Part shown: piece by piece, positions 46,341 to 55,439 of the stretch
Position numbering within the stretch: the first letter of the stretch is position 1
How the letters are laid out: each line of letters begins with the position of its first letter
NCBI GenBank assembly: GCA_963742305.1
Contig: CAVULN010000017.1
Coordinates: forward strand, 186,001 to 250,000
Source of the DNA: Roseiarcus sp963742305
GTDB taxonomy: Bacteria; Pseudomonadota; Alphaproteobacteria; Rhizobiales; Beijerinckiaceae
Direction: 5' to 3'
DNA length: 64,000 bases
Made by a program: the position numbers and the translations under genes
The notes under the pieces: model-generated
Database searches by the model: none
What the model was told of the DNA's origin: nothing
What the model saw: only the letters and a program-made list of their open reading frames with translations

Positions 46341-47239
46341 GATTTGCGTCTCCCGAGGAGCGCCGTCCGGACGCGCTGGCCGAGGTCGCCGAAGAACAGG
46401 CGCGCGAACAGGACGGCGAGAAAGGTGAAGTGGCCGGCGATGAAGAAGCCTTGCGGATTGACGAGCGCGCCCAGACTCTGCGCAACGCCGAGCACGATCC
46501 CGCCCGCGAGCGTCCCCCACAGCGATCCGGCGCCGCCGATCACCGAGGCCTCGAAAGCGAAGATGAGCTGGGCCGCGCCGGCGTAAGGATCGAAGGTCGC
46601 GCGCATGCCGAGAAAGGCGCCGGCGACCGCGACGGTCGCGAGCGCGATCGCGGCGGCGATCGCATTGACGCGGCGCGCGTTGACGCCGACGAGGCCGACC
46701 GTGTCGGGATCCTCCGCGGTCGCGCGGATCGCGCGCCCGATCTGGGTGCGGTTGAGAAAGGTCTGGATGCCGCCGAGCAGAACGACCGCGACCGCCATGG
46801 TCAGCGCCGCGAGCTTGCCGATCGCGATCGTGTCGCTGAGCGACCAGCTGTCATAGGAGAGATCGCCGATATAGGGGGCGAGCGAACGGGTGTCGGCGCC
46901 GAAGCCCTCGAACAGGAGATTGTCGATGATGATCGAGAGCCCGAAGGTCGAGAGGACAGGCACCAGCAGCCCGCCGCGCGCGCTGCGCTCGAGCACCAGG
47001 CGCTGAAGCGCCCAGCCGACCAGCGCCATCGCCGGCGCGACCAGGATGAGGCCGAGAAACGGCTCGATGCCGAAGCGGTCGGCCAGAACGAACAGCGCAT
47101 AGCCCGCCAGCACCGCGAGGCTGCCATGCGCGAGATTGATGACGCCCATGACCCCGAACATGAACGAGAGCCCGCAGGCGATCAGCGCGTAATAGCCGCC
47201 GAGCAGCACGCCCTGAATGATCTGGTTGAGGAAGATCAA
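46337..47239 (-). CDS. livH: Branched-chain amino-acid-type ABC permease, LivH-like
   Basis: A 300-residue permease: NQIIQGVLLGGYYALIACGLSFMFGVMGVINLAHGS (typical LivH N-terminus), VPVLSTFGLSIIIDNLLFEGFG, GIQTFLNRTQIGRAIRATAEDPDTVGLVGV and SVIGGAGSLWGTLAGGI. Its start overlaps the livF stop by 4 nt and its end overlaps livM. Confidence 0.93.
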   Translation of the reverse strand: MIFLNQIIQGVLLGGYYALIACGLSFMFGVMGVINLAHGSLAVLAGYALFVLADRFGIEPFLGLILVAPAMALVGWALQRLVLERSARGGLLVPVLSTFGLSIIIDNLLFEGFGADTRSLAPYIGDLSYDSWSLSDTIAIGKLAALTMAVAVVLLGGIQTFLNRTQIGRAIRATAEDPDTVGLVGVNARRVNAIAAAIALATVAVAGAFLGMRATFDPYAGAAQLIFAFEASVIGGAGSLWGTLAGGIVLGVAQSLGALVNPQGFFIAGHFTFLAVLFARLFFGDLGQRVRTALLGRRKS

Positions 47240-47967
47240 TGCGGCGGCGCCTTGCTGAGCGATGATCGTTTGAGGCCGAAATAGGCTTCCGTGACCTGTT
47301 CGCGGCTGAGCGCGCTGGTCGGTCCCTCGATCGCGATCGCGCCTTCCAGCATGCAGATGGTGCGGCTCGCGGTCGCCATGGCGCGCTTCAGGTCCTGCTC
47401 GACCAGCAGCATCGCGACGCCAGACGATTTCAGCGCCTCGAGCCGCGCGTAGAGGCGATCGACGATCAGAGGCGATAAGCCCAGCGACACCTCGTCGAGG
47501 AGCAGCAGGTCCGGGTTCATCATCAGGGCGCGGCCGATCGCGGTCGCCTGCTGCTCGCCGCCCGACAATGTGCCGGCAAGCGAGCGGCGGCGCTCCTTGA
47601 GATTGGGAAATGCCTCCATGACCGCGTCGAGCGTCCAGGGCCCCGTCCGCCCGGCATAGCGCGCGAGCTGGAGGTTTTCCTCGACCGTCAGGCGGGCGAA
47701 CAGGCGCCGGCCTTCGGGAACGAGGGCCACGCCCAGCGCGGCGCGCGCGTGGGCGCTTTTTGCGCTGATGTCCTCGCCCTTGAAGGCGACGGCGCCGGCC
47801 GCGATCCGGTGCGCGCCGGCGATCGTGCGCAGAAGCGTGGTCTTGCCCGCCCCGTTCGCGCCGACAAGCGCGACCGTCTCGCCCCTGTCGATGGAAAGGC
47901 TCACCCCCCGCACGGCCTGGAGCTGGCCGTGGCGCGCTTCGAGCCGTTCGACCGAAAGCAGCGTCAC
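47236..47967 (-). CDS. livF: Branched-chain amino-acid-type ABC ATPase, LivF-like
   Basis: A 243-residue ATPase: GANGAGKTTLLRTIAGAH (Walker A), LVPEGRRLFARLTVEENL, LSGGEQQATAIGRALM (signature), LLLLDEVSLGLSPLIVDRLY (Walker B), LLVEQDLKRAM (H-loop replaced by Glu-Gln-Asp as in many LivF). Overlaps livG by 4 nt. Confidence 0.93.
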   Translation of the reverse strand: MTLLSVERLEARHGQLQAVRGVSLSIDRGETVALVGANGAGKTTLLRTIAGAHRIAAGAVAFKGEDISAKSAHARAALGVALVPEGRRLFARLTVEENLQLARYAGRTGPWTLDAVMEAFPNLKERRRSLAGTLSGGEQQATAIGRALMMNPDLLLLDEVSLGLSPLIVDRLYARLEALKSSGVAMLLVEQDLKRAMATASRTICMLEGAIAIEGPTSALSREQVTEAYFGLKRSSLSKAPPH

Positions 47968-48707
47968 ACCACGCCTCCGCCGAGATAGGCCTCGATCACG
48001 CGCGGATCGGCCATCACGCTCTCAGGCGCGCCGTCCGCGATGATCCGCCCCGCGTCCATGCAGACGAGGCGCTCGGCAACTTTAAGCAGGATATGCACGA
48101 TATGCTCGATCCACACGATCGCGATCCCGCGCGCTTTCAGTTCCAGAATGATGTCGACGAGCTCGTTGGCCTCGGCGTCGGTGAGGCCGCCGCCGATCTC
48201 ATCGAGGAGCAGCACCGCCGGGCCGGTCGCGAGCGCGCGGGCAAGTTCGAGCCGCTTGCGGTCGATGAGGCCGAGCGTCTCGGCGCGCCGGTTGGCGACC
48301 CCCGACATGGCGGTGAGCGCAAGCGAGTCGATCGTCTGCTCATAGGCGCGCTCCCGCACGAGCCCGCCGCCATGGGAGGCTGCGGTGAAGACATTCTCGA
48401 ACACCGTCATGCCGCTGAAGGGCCTCGGAATCTGATGCGTGCGCGCAAGCCCCCGCCGGCAGCGCTCGGCCGTCGGCGCGAAGGTCACGTCCTCGCCGAG
48501 AAAGCGCACCCGCCCGCCGGTCGGCGCATGCGCGCCGACGAGCAGGCTCAAGAGCGTCGTCTTGCCCGCCCCGTTCGGCCCGACCACGCCGACCGCCTCG
48601 CCGGCGCGGACGGAAAAGTCGACTCGATCGAGCACCAGAAGGGCGCCGAAGCTCTTCGTCAGGCCTTCCGCCTGAAGCAGAAGGTCGCCGGCGCGCGCGC
48701 CGGACAT
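47964..48707 (-). CDS. livG: Branched-chain amino-acid-type ABC ATPase, LivG-like
   Basis: A 247-residue ATPase: VGPNGAGKTTLLSLLVG (Walker A), RRGLARTHQIPRPFSGMTVFENV (LivG-specific stretch), LELARALATGPAVLLLDEIGGGLTDAE (signature region and Walker B) and VWIEHIVHILLKVAERLVCM. It stands between the binding-protein gene (20 bp away) and livF. Confidence 0.93.
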   Translation of the reverse strand: MSGARAGDLLLQAEGLTKSFGALLVLDRVDFSVRAGEAVGVVGPNGAGKTTLLSLLVGAHAPTGGRVRFLGEDVTFAPTAERCRRGLARTHQIPRPFSGMTVFENVFTAASHGGGLVRERAYEQTIDSLALTAMSGVANRRAETLGLIDRKRLELARALATGPAVLLLDEIGGGLTDAEANELVDIILELKARGIAIVWIEHIVHILLKVAERLVCMDAGRIIADGAPESVMADPRVIEAYLGGGVV

Positions 48708-48726
48708 CCCGTCCCCCTGCAGGCGG

Positions 48727-50049
48727 TCAGCTGTTGAACGGCCTGAGCTTCGCCTGGACGGGAACCTTCGGGTCGGTCGCGTTCTCCGTCACCGGGTAGT
48801 CGAGCGGGAACCGCGAGCCCGCCTTCGCCTTCACCCATTGGGTGCCGATGATCGGCCCCGGCGAGACGTTCGGCACGGGGCCCGAGGTGAAGTCGATCGG
48901 GCCGTCGATGGTGACGGTCTTCAGGGTCGACATCGCCTTGGCGACGGAGGCCTTGGTCTGCGGATCGCTGCTCGCCGAAAGGGCGGCCGCGCCCGCGTCG
49001 AACAGCGCGAGCGTCGCGCCGAGCTGCTGGGTCCACATCTTGCCGGACGCCTTCTCGTAGCCGTCGGCGAGCTCGTCGCCGCCGATGCCGGTGAGGGAGG
49101 ACTTGTAGGGGAAGGCCTTGTGCCAGTAGGCGGCGCTGGCGAGATTATAGCCGAGATTGCCGAGCGAGGTCACTTCGGAGGGGAACAGCCCGGTCTTGGC
49201 GATCTGGGCGATCTTGACCATTTTCGTGTAGCCCTGCTGGGCGGCCTGGCGCCAGAAGGCGGCGAAGTCGGGCGGGATCGGGAAGGTGTTGAAGATCTCG
49301 CATTTCTCGGCCTTGAACTTGGCGATCTGGGCGGAATAGTCGGTCGTGCCGTCCTCATAAGGACCCGGATCGATGATCGTGAAGCCCGCCTTGGCCAGCG
49401 CGGGGGCGAGATTCTCGCGGATCGCATTGCCGTCGGCGTCGTTGGGATAGAGCACGCCGACCTTCTTGTTGGTCGGGATCAGGTTCCATTGCGAGACATA
49501 GGCCTTGAAGAACTCGCCGCCGCCGAAGCCGAAATGATAGGTCCACTTGAACGGCGACGGCTGGCCGGGCTTGGCGCCGCGCCCGAAATACCAGGCCTCC
49601 CACGGCATGACCGTCGACATGCAGGGCACGCCCGCCGCCTCGCAGGCGTCGGCGACCGGGTTGATCACCTCGGGAGTCGAGATGACCAGCATCATGTCGA
49701 TCTTGTCGGAATTGATGAGGGTCTTGGCCAATTGCCCGGCGCGCGACGGATCGGACTGGCTGTCGCGATCGAGGATCTCGACCCCATAGGTCCTGTCGCC
49801 AACCTTGAGCCCCGGGGCCAGCGCCTTGCGGGCGAGTTCGAGAATATAGCCGTCGGTCTCGCCGAATCCGGCGAGCTTGCCGGTCCGCGGGCTGACGAAG
49901 CCGACCTTGAGCGTCGCCTCGGGACCGGCCGCGAAAGCCCCGTACGGGCGAGCGGCCGCCGCAAGGCCCGCGGCGCCCGCGGTTATCATCAGGCCGCGGC
50001 GCGAGATGGGCGCGCCGCCGAAAGCGGGAATGGTTGGTCTGCCGTTCAT
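48727..50049 (-). CDS. Branched-chain amino-acid-type ABC binding protein, LivJ-like
   Basis: A 440-residue periplasmic binding protein of the Peripla_BP_6 family. ATG 50047-50049 follows GGGAGGAAATGA. The SRRGLMITAGAAGLAAA segment is a Tat-like signal. The mature part has VGFVSPRTGKLAGFGETDGY, ILDRDSQSDPSRAGQLAKTL, GVLYPNDADGNAIRENLAPAL and GGDELADGYEKASGKMW. It is the first gene of the liv-type operon, so the order is binding protein-livG-livF-livH-livM-SDR. Substrate unknown; the linked SDR hints at an aromatic or carbonyl compound (inference). Confidence 0.9.
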   Translation of the reverse strand: MNGRPTIPAFGGAPISRRGLMITAGAAGLAAAARPYGAFAAGPEATLKVGFVSPRTGKLAGFGETDGYILELARKALAPGLKVGDRTYGVEILDRDSQSDPSRAGQLAKTLINSDKIDMMLVISTPEVINPVADACEAAGVPCMSTVMPWEAWYFGRGAKPGQPSPFKWTYHFGFGGGEFFKAYVSQWNLIPTNKKVGVLYPNDADGNAIRENLAPALAKAGFTIIDPGPYEDGTTDYSAQIAKFKAEKCEIFNTFPIPPDFAAFWRQAAQQGYTKMVKIAQIAKTGLFPSEVTSLGNLGYNLASAAYWHKAFPYKSSLTGIGGDELADGYEKASGKMWTQQLGATLALFDAGAAALSASSDPQTKASVAKAMSTLKTVTIDGPIDFTSGPVPNVSPGPIIGTQWVKAKAGSRFPLDYPVTENATDPKVPVQAKLRPFNS

Positions 50050-50304
50050 TTCATTTCCTCCCTGGCACGCGCCCTCGCGAGAGGGACGCTTTATGGTTTC
50101 CGTGCTCGACTCGATCGGATATCGGCTCCGCGGCGAGGCCAAACAATCGCCCTCTGTATATCCGCTTCGCCCGCTCTACGTAAATCAAGCGGCGTCTTGC
50201 GCATCAATACCCCTTTAGTCGCGGCGGCGGGGGCCCGCCGATCCAATTGACGAAGACGCCCTGGAAGGACCAGTCTCCCGCGCCGAGCGGCGCGAGGAAC
50301 GCGA

Positions 50305-50781
50305 ATGGGTCGGGGTGAGTGGAAACGCGCGTTCGCGGCCGCGCTCGCCTTCGGCGCGCTCTCCCTCGCCTCCCCCGCCGCGGCCGTGAGCCGACCCGCT
50401 TATTGCGCCGGAGACGCTCCGCCGCGGGCGCCGGTTCCCGTCCCCAGCGCGTTCGAGGCGGACGTCGCGAGAACGTTCGGCGTCTCTGTCGACGCCGTGC
50501 GCCACGGCGGTTTCGTCCGCTGCGCCAGAGGCAAGCTTATGGCCTGCCTGGTCGGCGCCAACCTGAACTGCGGCAAGGCCAGCGCGCGCCGGTCGCTTCC
50601 CGGCGCCAGCGAATATTGCCGCGCCAACCCGAACGCGGACTTTATCCCGATGGCCGCGACCGGCCACGACACGATCTACGCTTGGCGGTGCGCGGGCGGG
50701 CGTGCGGTCGCCGGCGCCGCGGTCCGGGCGGTCGATCCCAACGGCTATGACGCGGGGAACTGGAAAGAGGTCGGCCGATAG
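50305..50781 (+). CDS. Conserved hypothetical exported protein
   Basis: A 158-residue protein with a clear Sec signal (RAFAAALAFGALSLASPAAA, cleavage near residue 27). The mature domain has six Cys (YCAGD, VRCARGKLMACLVG, LNCGK, EYCRAN, WRCAGG), suggesting disulfides. HDTIYAWRC and YDAGNWKEV resemble a family common in Hyphomicrobiales without assigned function. It is alone on the plus strand in front of groES. Confidence 0.6.
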   Translation: MGRGEWKRAFAAALAFGALSLASPAAAVSRPAYCAGDAPPRAPVPVPSAFEADVARTFGVSVDAVRHGGFVRCARGKLMACLVGANLNCGKASARRSLPGASEYCRANPNADFIPMAATGHDTIYAWRCAGGRAVAGAAVRAVDPNGYDAGNWKEVGR

Positions 50782-50989
50782 GCTCGTTTGTCGCGGCGGC
50801 GCTTCCGAGATCCGGCTTCGCGATCTTGAGTTCCGTTGGCCCCAGGGGCTAACTGATGTTGGGAAATCAGGGTAATAGAGCGCCCGCCCGGACTCAAACG
50901 AGAGGATCTCGATTGCGGACTTGGGGCTTCCGCGCAAGCAGAAGAACTGGCCGATCAGGTCTCAAAGAGCATTGGACAAGGAGGAAAGC

Positions 50990-51322
50990 ATGAAGTTTCG
51001 CCCGCTGCATGATCGCGTCGTCGTCAGGCGCCTCGACGCGGAAGAGAAGACCAAGGGCGGGATCATCATTCCCGACACCGCCAAGGAGAAGCCGCAGGAG
51101 GGCGAAGTGGTCGCCGCCGGACCGGGGGCCCGCGATGAAAACGGCAAGCTCATTCCCCTCGAGCTCAAGGCCGGCGACCGCATCCTGTTCGGCAAATGGT
51201 CGGGGACCGAAGTCAAGCTCGACGGCGAAGAGCTTCTCATCATGAAGGAGAGCGACGTGATGGGCATCGTCGAAGGCCACGGAGGCGCGGGCCGCGCAGC
51301 GCCCGCCCGCAAGAAGAGCTGA
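50990..51322 (+). CDS. groES: Co-chaperonin GroES
   Basis: Ten-kilodalton chaperonin lid, 110 residues: FRPLHDRVVVRRLDAEEKTKGGI with the mobile loop, IIPDTAKEKPQEGEVVAAGPG, LKAGDRILFGKWSGTEVKLDGEELLIMKESD. ATG 50990 has GGAGG 6 nt upstream. It carries about 14 extra C-terminal residues (GGAGRAAPARKKS) beyond the usual end near IVE. No intact groEL follows, only its 3' scrap (51323-51438). I saw no CIRCE element upstream. The main chaperonin operon is probably elsewhere. Confidence 0.96.
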   Translation: MKFRPLHDRVVVRRLDAEEKTKGGIIIPDTAKEKPQEGEVVAAGPGARDENGKLIPLELKAGDRILFGKWSGTEVKLDGEELLIMKESDVMGIVEGHGGAGRAAPARKKS

Positions 51323-51438
51323 CTTGCAGGCGGTCGCCGCGAGCGCCAGTCCGATGGACGCCTTTCTAATCGCCACCGAGGCGATGGTCGCCGAGAAGCC
51401 CAACATGGAGACCCCGCGCCCCATGCCGGGAGGCGGGA
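51323..51438 (+). pseudogene. groEL: groEL 3' remnant directly behind groES
   Basis: Right after the groES stop, the frame LQAVAASASPMDAFLIATEAMVAEKP and MPGGGM matches only the last ~35 residues of GroEL (usual VAGLLITTEAMVAEKPK and PAMPGGGMGGMDF). Some 500 residues of GroEL are missing and the stop codon is lost; the frame runs on to 51617 without similarity. It suggests a deletion between groES and the end of groEL, or a misassembly of two groESL copies. Confidence 0.8.
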
Positions 51439-51466
51439 TGAAAGGACGGCCCCGGCCGCCCTTTCA
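51439..51466 (+). terminator. Hairpin ending the groES-groEL remnant
   Basis: TGAAAGG.CGGCC pairs with GGCCG.CCTTTCA (one mismatch, two-base loop). No T-run follows, so termination may be weak or Rho-assisted. Placed where a groESL operon terminator is expected. Confidence 0.55.
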
Positions 51467-51534
51467 TCAGCGCCGTCCAGACCTGCGCCCGCGGCGCCAG
51501 CGGAGGCTGGCCCGAGCGATCGGCCGCCAGTCGA

Positions 51535-53322
51535 TCACTCGGGCAGTCCGGCCTTCCGCAAGCCCTCTTCCAGGCGAGCGAGATCTTCGTCTCGGCGAAA
51601 CGGCTGCCACTCCTTGACCGTGTTGACCCGCAAGGAGGGATAGAGCTTCCGTAGCTGGTCCATCGCTTCCCTGGCCTCGGCAAGGCGCCCCGCGAGCGCG
51701 CTTGAGGCCGCAAGCTCGCGCAATCCGGGAAGATAAGTCGGACGGTGTTTCAGCGCCATCTCCGCATAAGCCATCGCCTCATCATTTCGCCCGGCAAGAA
51801 AATGAGCAAGCGCGATCCCGCCCTGGGCCCTGAAGATGTGGGGATCGAGCGGGCTCAGGCGCATGACCCACGTAAGCTGCTCGATCGCGGCGTCCAATTC
51901 TCCGCGAAAGGTTTTGACCCATCCGGCGGACAGGAGCGCGGAAGCCAGATTGGGATTGAGCGCCAGCGCGCGGTCGAGAAATGCTGCGCCGGCGTCGATG
52001 TCGTGCCCGACAAAGGCGAGCCCGTATCCTCCCGTCGCGAGCGCCACCGGGTCGTCCGGGCCCAGGTCGACTGCCAGGCGCGCCAGGCGCACGCCCTCCG
52101 CGATCTCGCCCGGGCGATCGATCAGCCAGGCGCTCGCCTTCCGCAATATGAAACAGAACGCGGCCATCCCGTAGGCGGACGCATATTCCCTGTCGAGCTC
52201 AATCGCCTTGTAGAACAACCGAAGCGACTCGTCGGTGGACGCTCTCGTCCATGGGTGCAAGTTCGCCATCCCGCGCAGATAGTAATCGTAGGCGTCGAGA
52301 TTCTCCGGGGGTTTGCGCTGAGCGCGATCGATCTCGGCTCGCTGAATCCTCGGCGCGATCGCTCCTACGGCCATCGCCGTCACCTGGTCCTGAAGCTGGA
52401 AAATATTGTCCAGTTCGCCGTCGAAACGGTCGGCCCAGATGTGGCTTCCGGTCGACGCGTCGATGAGCTGGCCAGCGATGCGGACCCGGTTCGACGCCCT
52501 CCGGACGCTGCCTTCGAGAACGTATCGCACGCCGAGTTCGCGCCCGACCCGTTTCACGTCGATTGCCTTCCCCTTGTACGCGAAGCTCGAGTTGCGCGCG
52601 ATCACAAAGAGCTGCTTGAAGCGGGAGAGAGCCGTAATGATGTCTTCCACAATGCCGTCGGTAAAATATTCCTGTTCCGGATCGCCGCTCATGTTCTGAA
52701 ACGGAAGAACGGCGATGGAAGGCTTCTCAGGCAGCGCCGGGGCGGCGGGCGCCGCGATCGCGTGATGCTCTCGCGAGGGCACGAATTTTTTGGCCGACAG
52801 CTCGGTCTCGATCGCGAACACCTGAACCGGCTCCGCTATGTTCTTGAGCTGGACGCGCCCGAGATCCCTGAACGCAAGATCGGGCCGAGCCTTCACCTGG
52901 CGATAGGCGTCTTCCGACAAGCAGATGCCGCCCGGCTCCGCCACCCCCTGAAGTCGCGCGGCGATGTTCACGCTGTCGCCCATCAGATCGCCATCGGCCT
53001 CTTCGACCACATCGCCGACATGAATGCCGATCCGGAAGAGGATGCGGCGATCCCCCGGGACGCCGGCATTGCGCTCGATCAGCGCGTCTTGGACTTCGAT
53101 GGCGCAGTAAACCGCATCGATCGCGCTTCGGAACTCGACAATCGTGCCGTCCCCGGTCCGCTTGACGATGCGGCCCTTGTGGACCGCCACGGTCGGATCG
53201 ATCAGGTCGCTGCGCAGCGCCCGCAATCGCGCCAGAATGCGATCCTCGTCCACGCCGGCGAGCCGGCTGTACCCGACAACGTCGGAGGCAAGAATCGCCA
53301 CGAGCTTCCGGGCTTCCGCCAT
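51535..53322 (-). CDS. Class III adenylate/guanylate cyclase with TolB-like and TPR regions
   Basis: A 595-residue, intact, apparently cytoplasmic signalling protein. Cyclase domain: LVAILASDVVGYSRLAG with metal Asp14, VKRTGDGTIVEF with the second metal Asp58, FRIGIHVGDVVEEADGDLMGDSVNIAARLQ. Next a TolB-like/adenylate-cyclase C-terminal module: SIAVLPFQNMSGDPEQEYFTDGIVEDI, YVLEGSVRRASNRVRIAGQL and IDASTGSHIWADRFDGEL. The last third is helical TPR (AFVGHDIDAGAAFLDRALALNPN, MAYAEMALKHRPTYLPG). This architecture is abundant in rhizobia. ATG 53320-53322 has GGAAGGGG upstream. Substrate ATP is likely; the input signal is unknown. Confidence 0.88.
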   Translation of the reverse strand: MAEARKLVAILASDVVGYSRLAGVDEDRILARLRALRSDLIDPTVAVHKGRIVKRTGDGTIVEFRSAIDAVYCAIEVQDALIERNAGVPGDRRILFRIGIHVGDVVEEADGDLMGDSVNIAARLQGVAEPGGICLSEDAYRQVKARPDLAFRDLGRVQLKNIAEPVQVFAIETELSAKKFVPSREHHAIAAPAAPALPEKPSIAVLPFQNMSGDPEQEYFTDGIVEDIITALSRFKQLFVIARNSSFAYKGKAIDVKRVGRELGVRYVLEGSVRRASNRVRIAGQLIDASTGSHIWADRFDGELDNIFQLQDQVTAMAVGAIAPRIQRAEIDRAQRKPPENLDAYDYYLRGMANLHPWTRASTDESLRLFYKAIELDREYASAYGMAAFCFILRKASAWLIDRPGEIAEGVRLARLAVDLGPDDPVALATGGYGLAFVGHDIDAGAAFLDRALALNPNLASALLSAGWVKTFRGELDAAIEQLTWVMRLSPLDPHIFRAQGGIALAHFLAGRNDEAMAYAEMALKHRPTYLPGLRELAASSALAGRLAEAREAMDQLRKLYPSLRVNTVKEWQPFRRDEDLARLEEGLRKAGLPE

Positions 53323-53701
53323 CGCGCCCCTTCCTCCATGGAGCCTAGCACCAAGAGGACGACGAATCACGTTGCGCCGATCCGTTGGCGCCCGCCCGCC
53401 GAGGTTCCAAACCACTTCTGCGCGGCCAAGGCGCTTCAAGCCTTCAGAAGCGAGAAACGCGACGAGAGTCTTCGCCTCGAGCCGCGTGGTCCAGATCGGC
53501 ATGACACTGTAGCCAGTCCCGAACGCCTCCTCCGCGCGGACCTGCATGCCACGAAATCCGATGTCCCTTCGCGTCGAACCCCGGACTTGATAAATCGTCT
53601 TGCGCCTTGTCCGCTTCGCGCCCCAAAGCGGTTGCATCCCCCAACGCAAACAGGTCTTAATCCAGGGCCCGTGGTCCGGGCGGAATTTTTGCGCGATTGT
53701 C

Positions 53702-53945
53702 TTGCGAAAAACCGAAGTCTGTGCTATATAATTCCCATTCGCTGGACCAGACCCCGCTCGGTGAGGTTCGAAGAGGCGAGGAGGACGGAGAGCCTGCGGG
53801 ATTGTGATCTTTCGGCCACAGTGTGGACAGGGGAAGATTTTTTTTATTTTTTCCGCCGTAACCCATTGAAAAGGCCCAATTCGGATGAATAAAAGCAAAT
53901 AAATGCAAGCCCTTTTGCTTGGCTTTATTTGCATTCGCTTGGTTT
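53702..53945 (+). ncRNA. Repeated promoter-hairpin element, copy 2 (candidate sRNA)
   Basis: The 654 bp between the cyclase and ndh have no convincing gene. From 53702 they contain TTGCGA, a 17-nt spacer and TATATAAT (53725-53732), a good sigma70 promoter. About 80 nt later come CCACAGTGTGG, ACAGGGGAAGA and an eight-T run (53816-53845), then GTAACCCATTGAAAAG and a hairpin GCAAATAAA/TTTATTTGC enclosing CCCTTTTGCTTGG. The same order and much of the sequence occur at 16321-16550. The remaining part, 53323-53701, shows nothing I can support. Confidence 0.5.
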
Positions 53946-53976
53946 TGCTTGGAGCGACCGGCCCCTGGCCGGCCGG

Positions 53977-55300
53977 CTAGTGGAGTTTGACCCTCGGCCC
54001 GGCGCGCCGAGAGAGGCCGCGCGCCAGCGTGTCTAGCGCGGTCTTGGCCACTCCGTGCAGCGCCCGCTCATGCATCTTGTAGAGCGAGCGGTAGGCCCAT
54101 CGGGCGAGGACGCCTTCGATGAACACGTTCCCGCCGACCGCGAGGTTCATGAGATTGCCGATCGCGCCCATCCGCCCGAACGACACCAGCGAGCCGAAGT
54201 CGCGATAGACGAACGGCTCGAGCGGCAGCCCCTGCAGGCGGCGCCTCAACTGCCTGGCGAGGTGGGAGGCTTCCTGGTGGGCGGTCTGGGCGCGCGGCGG
54301 CGCCGGGGCCTCGAACCCTGCCCGAGGGACCGCCGCGCAGTCGCCGATAGCGAAGATGTCCCCGTCGCTGGTCGTCCTCAAGGTCGCGTCCGTCACGAGT
54401 TGGCCGGCACGATTGACTTCGAGCCCGTCGAGACGGGCGAGCACGTCCGGCCCTCTCACCCCGGCCGCCCAAACGGCGAGTTCGGCGGGGATAAACTCGC
54501 CGCCCGCCAGCTCGATCCCGTCCGCGCGCACGGCCGACACGCGCGCGTTCGTGCGCACCTCGACGCCCATTTTGGTCAGGATCTTGAGGGTCGCGGTCGA
54601 GATTCGCTCCGGCAGCGCGGGCAAGATCCGGTTCGCTCCCTCGATCAGAACGATGCGGATGTCGCGGTCGGGGTCGACCTGATCGAGGCCATACGCCACC
54701 ATCTCGCGCAGGCTCTCATGGAGCTCGGCCGCAAGCTCGGCGCCGGTCGCGCCCGCGCCGATGATCGCGACGTGCAATTGGCCGGCGCGGATCGGCCCGC
54801 TCTGGGCCTGGGCGCGCAAGCCGGCGTTGACCAGGCGATGGTGGAATCGCACCGCCTGCTCGGCGGTCTCCAGCGGAACGGCGAATTCCGCCGCGCCGGG
54901 CGTGCCGAAATCGTTGGTCACACTGCCGACGGCGATGATGAGCGTGTCGTAGGGAATGCTGCGGGGCGCCGCGATCTCGCGGCCCTCGGCGTCATGGGTC
55001 GCGCCGAGCTTGACCATCTTCGCCGTGCGGTCGAGGCCGATCATCTCGCCGAAATGATAGCGGAAATGATGCCAATGCGCCTGGGCGAGATAGTTCAGCT
55101 GGTGCTCGGAAGGGTCCATGCTGCCCGCCGCCACCGAGTGCAGCAGCGGCTTCCACAAATGGGTGCGGCCGCGCTCGACGAGAGCGACATCGGCAAGCCG
55201 GCGCTTGCCGAGGCTGTCGCCGAGACGGGTGACAAGCTCGAAGTCCCGCCGCGCCGCCGCCGACGACGACAATTCGGTGATCGCTGGCCGGCGGCGCCAT
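53977..55300 (-). CDS. ndh: Type II NADH dehydrogenase (one frame break near start)
   Basis: Peripheral-membrane flavoprotein moving electrons from NADH to quinone without proton pumping, about 440 residues. ATG 55298-55300 gives APPASDHRIVVVGGGAAG, the FAD-binding loop. A one-base shift near 55250 leads to FELVTRLGDSLG, VERGRTHLWKPLLHSVAAGSMD, VAIIGAGATGAELAAELHE (NADH-binding) and FAIGDCAAVPR near residue 330, and the C-terminal LMNLAVGGNVFIEGVLARWAYRSLY. It is alone on its strand. The initial methionine given is that of the frame with the FAD motif; without the repair the FAD site would be lost. Confidence 0.88.
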
Positions 55301-55439
55301 GACGTCCGAAGCCCTCCCGCGCGCCCGCGCATTGGACAAAAAAGCCCGCCCGCCCTTCCAATCTCGCCGGCTTCGACGGGCATTGGTTAGCACGGCGGGG
55401 CGAAGAACCCCAACCGGCCGATGGGCGGAGCGGGCTACG

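Noticed and set aside
50810..50990. CIRCE or sigma32-type promoter before groES
   Set aside because: No TTAGCACTC/GAGTGCTAA dyad is present, and CTTGAGT followed by CCCC is too closely spaced for a heat-shock promoter.
53323..53660. N-terminal extension of the cyclase up to 53934
   Set aside because: The cyclase domain begins at once after ATG 53322, which has a good ribosome-binding site. The upstream open frame has no recognisable domain and crosses the repeated non-coding element.
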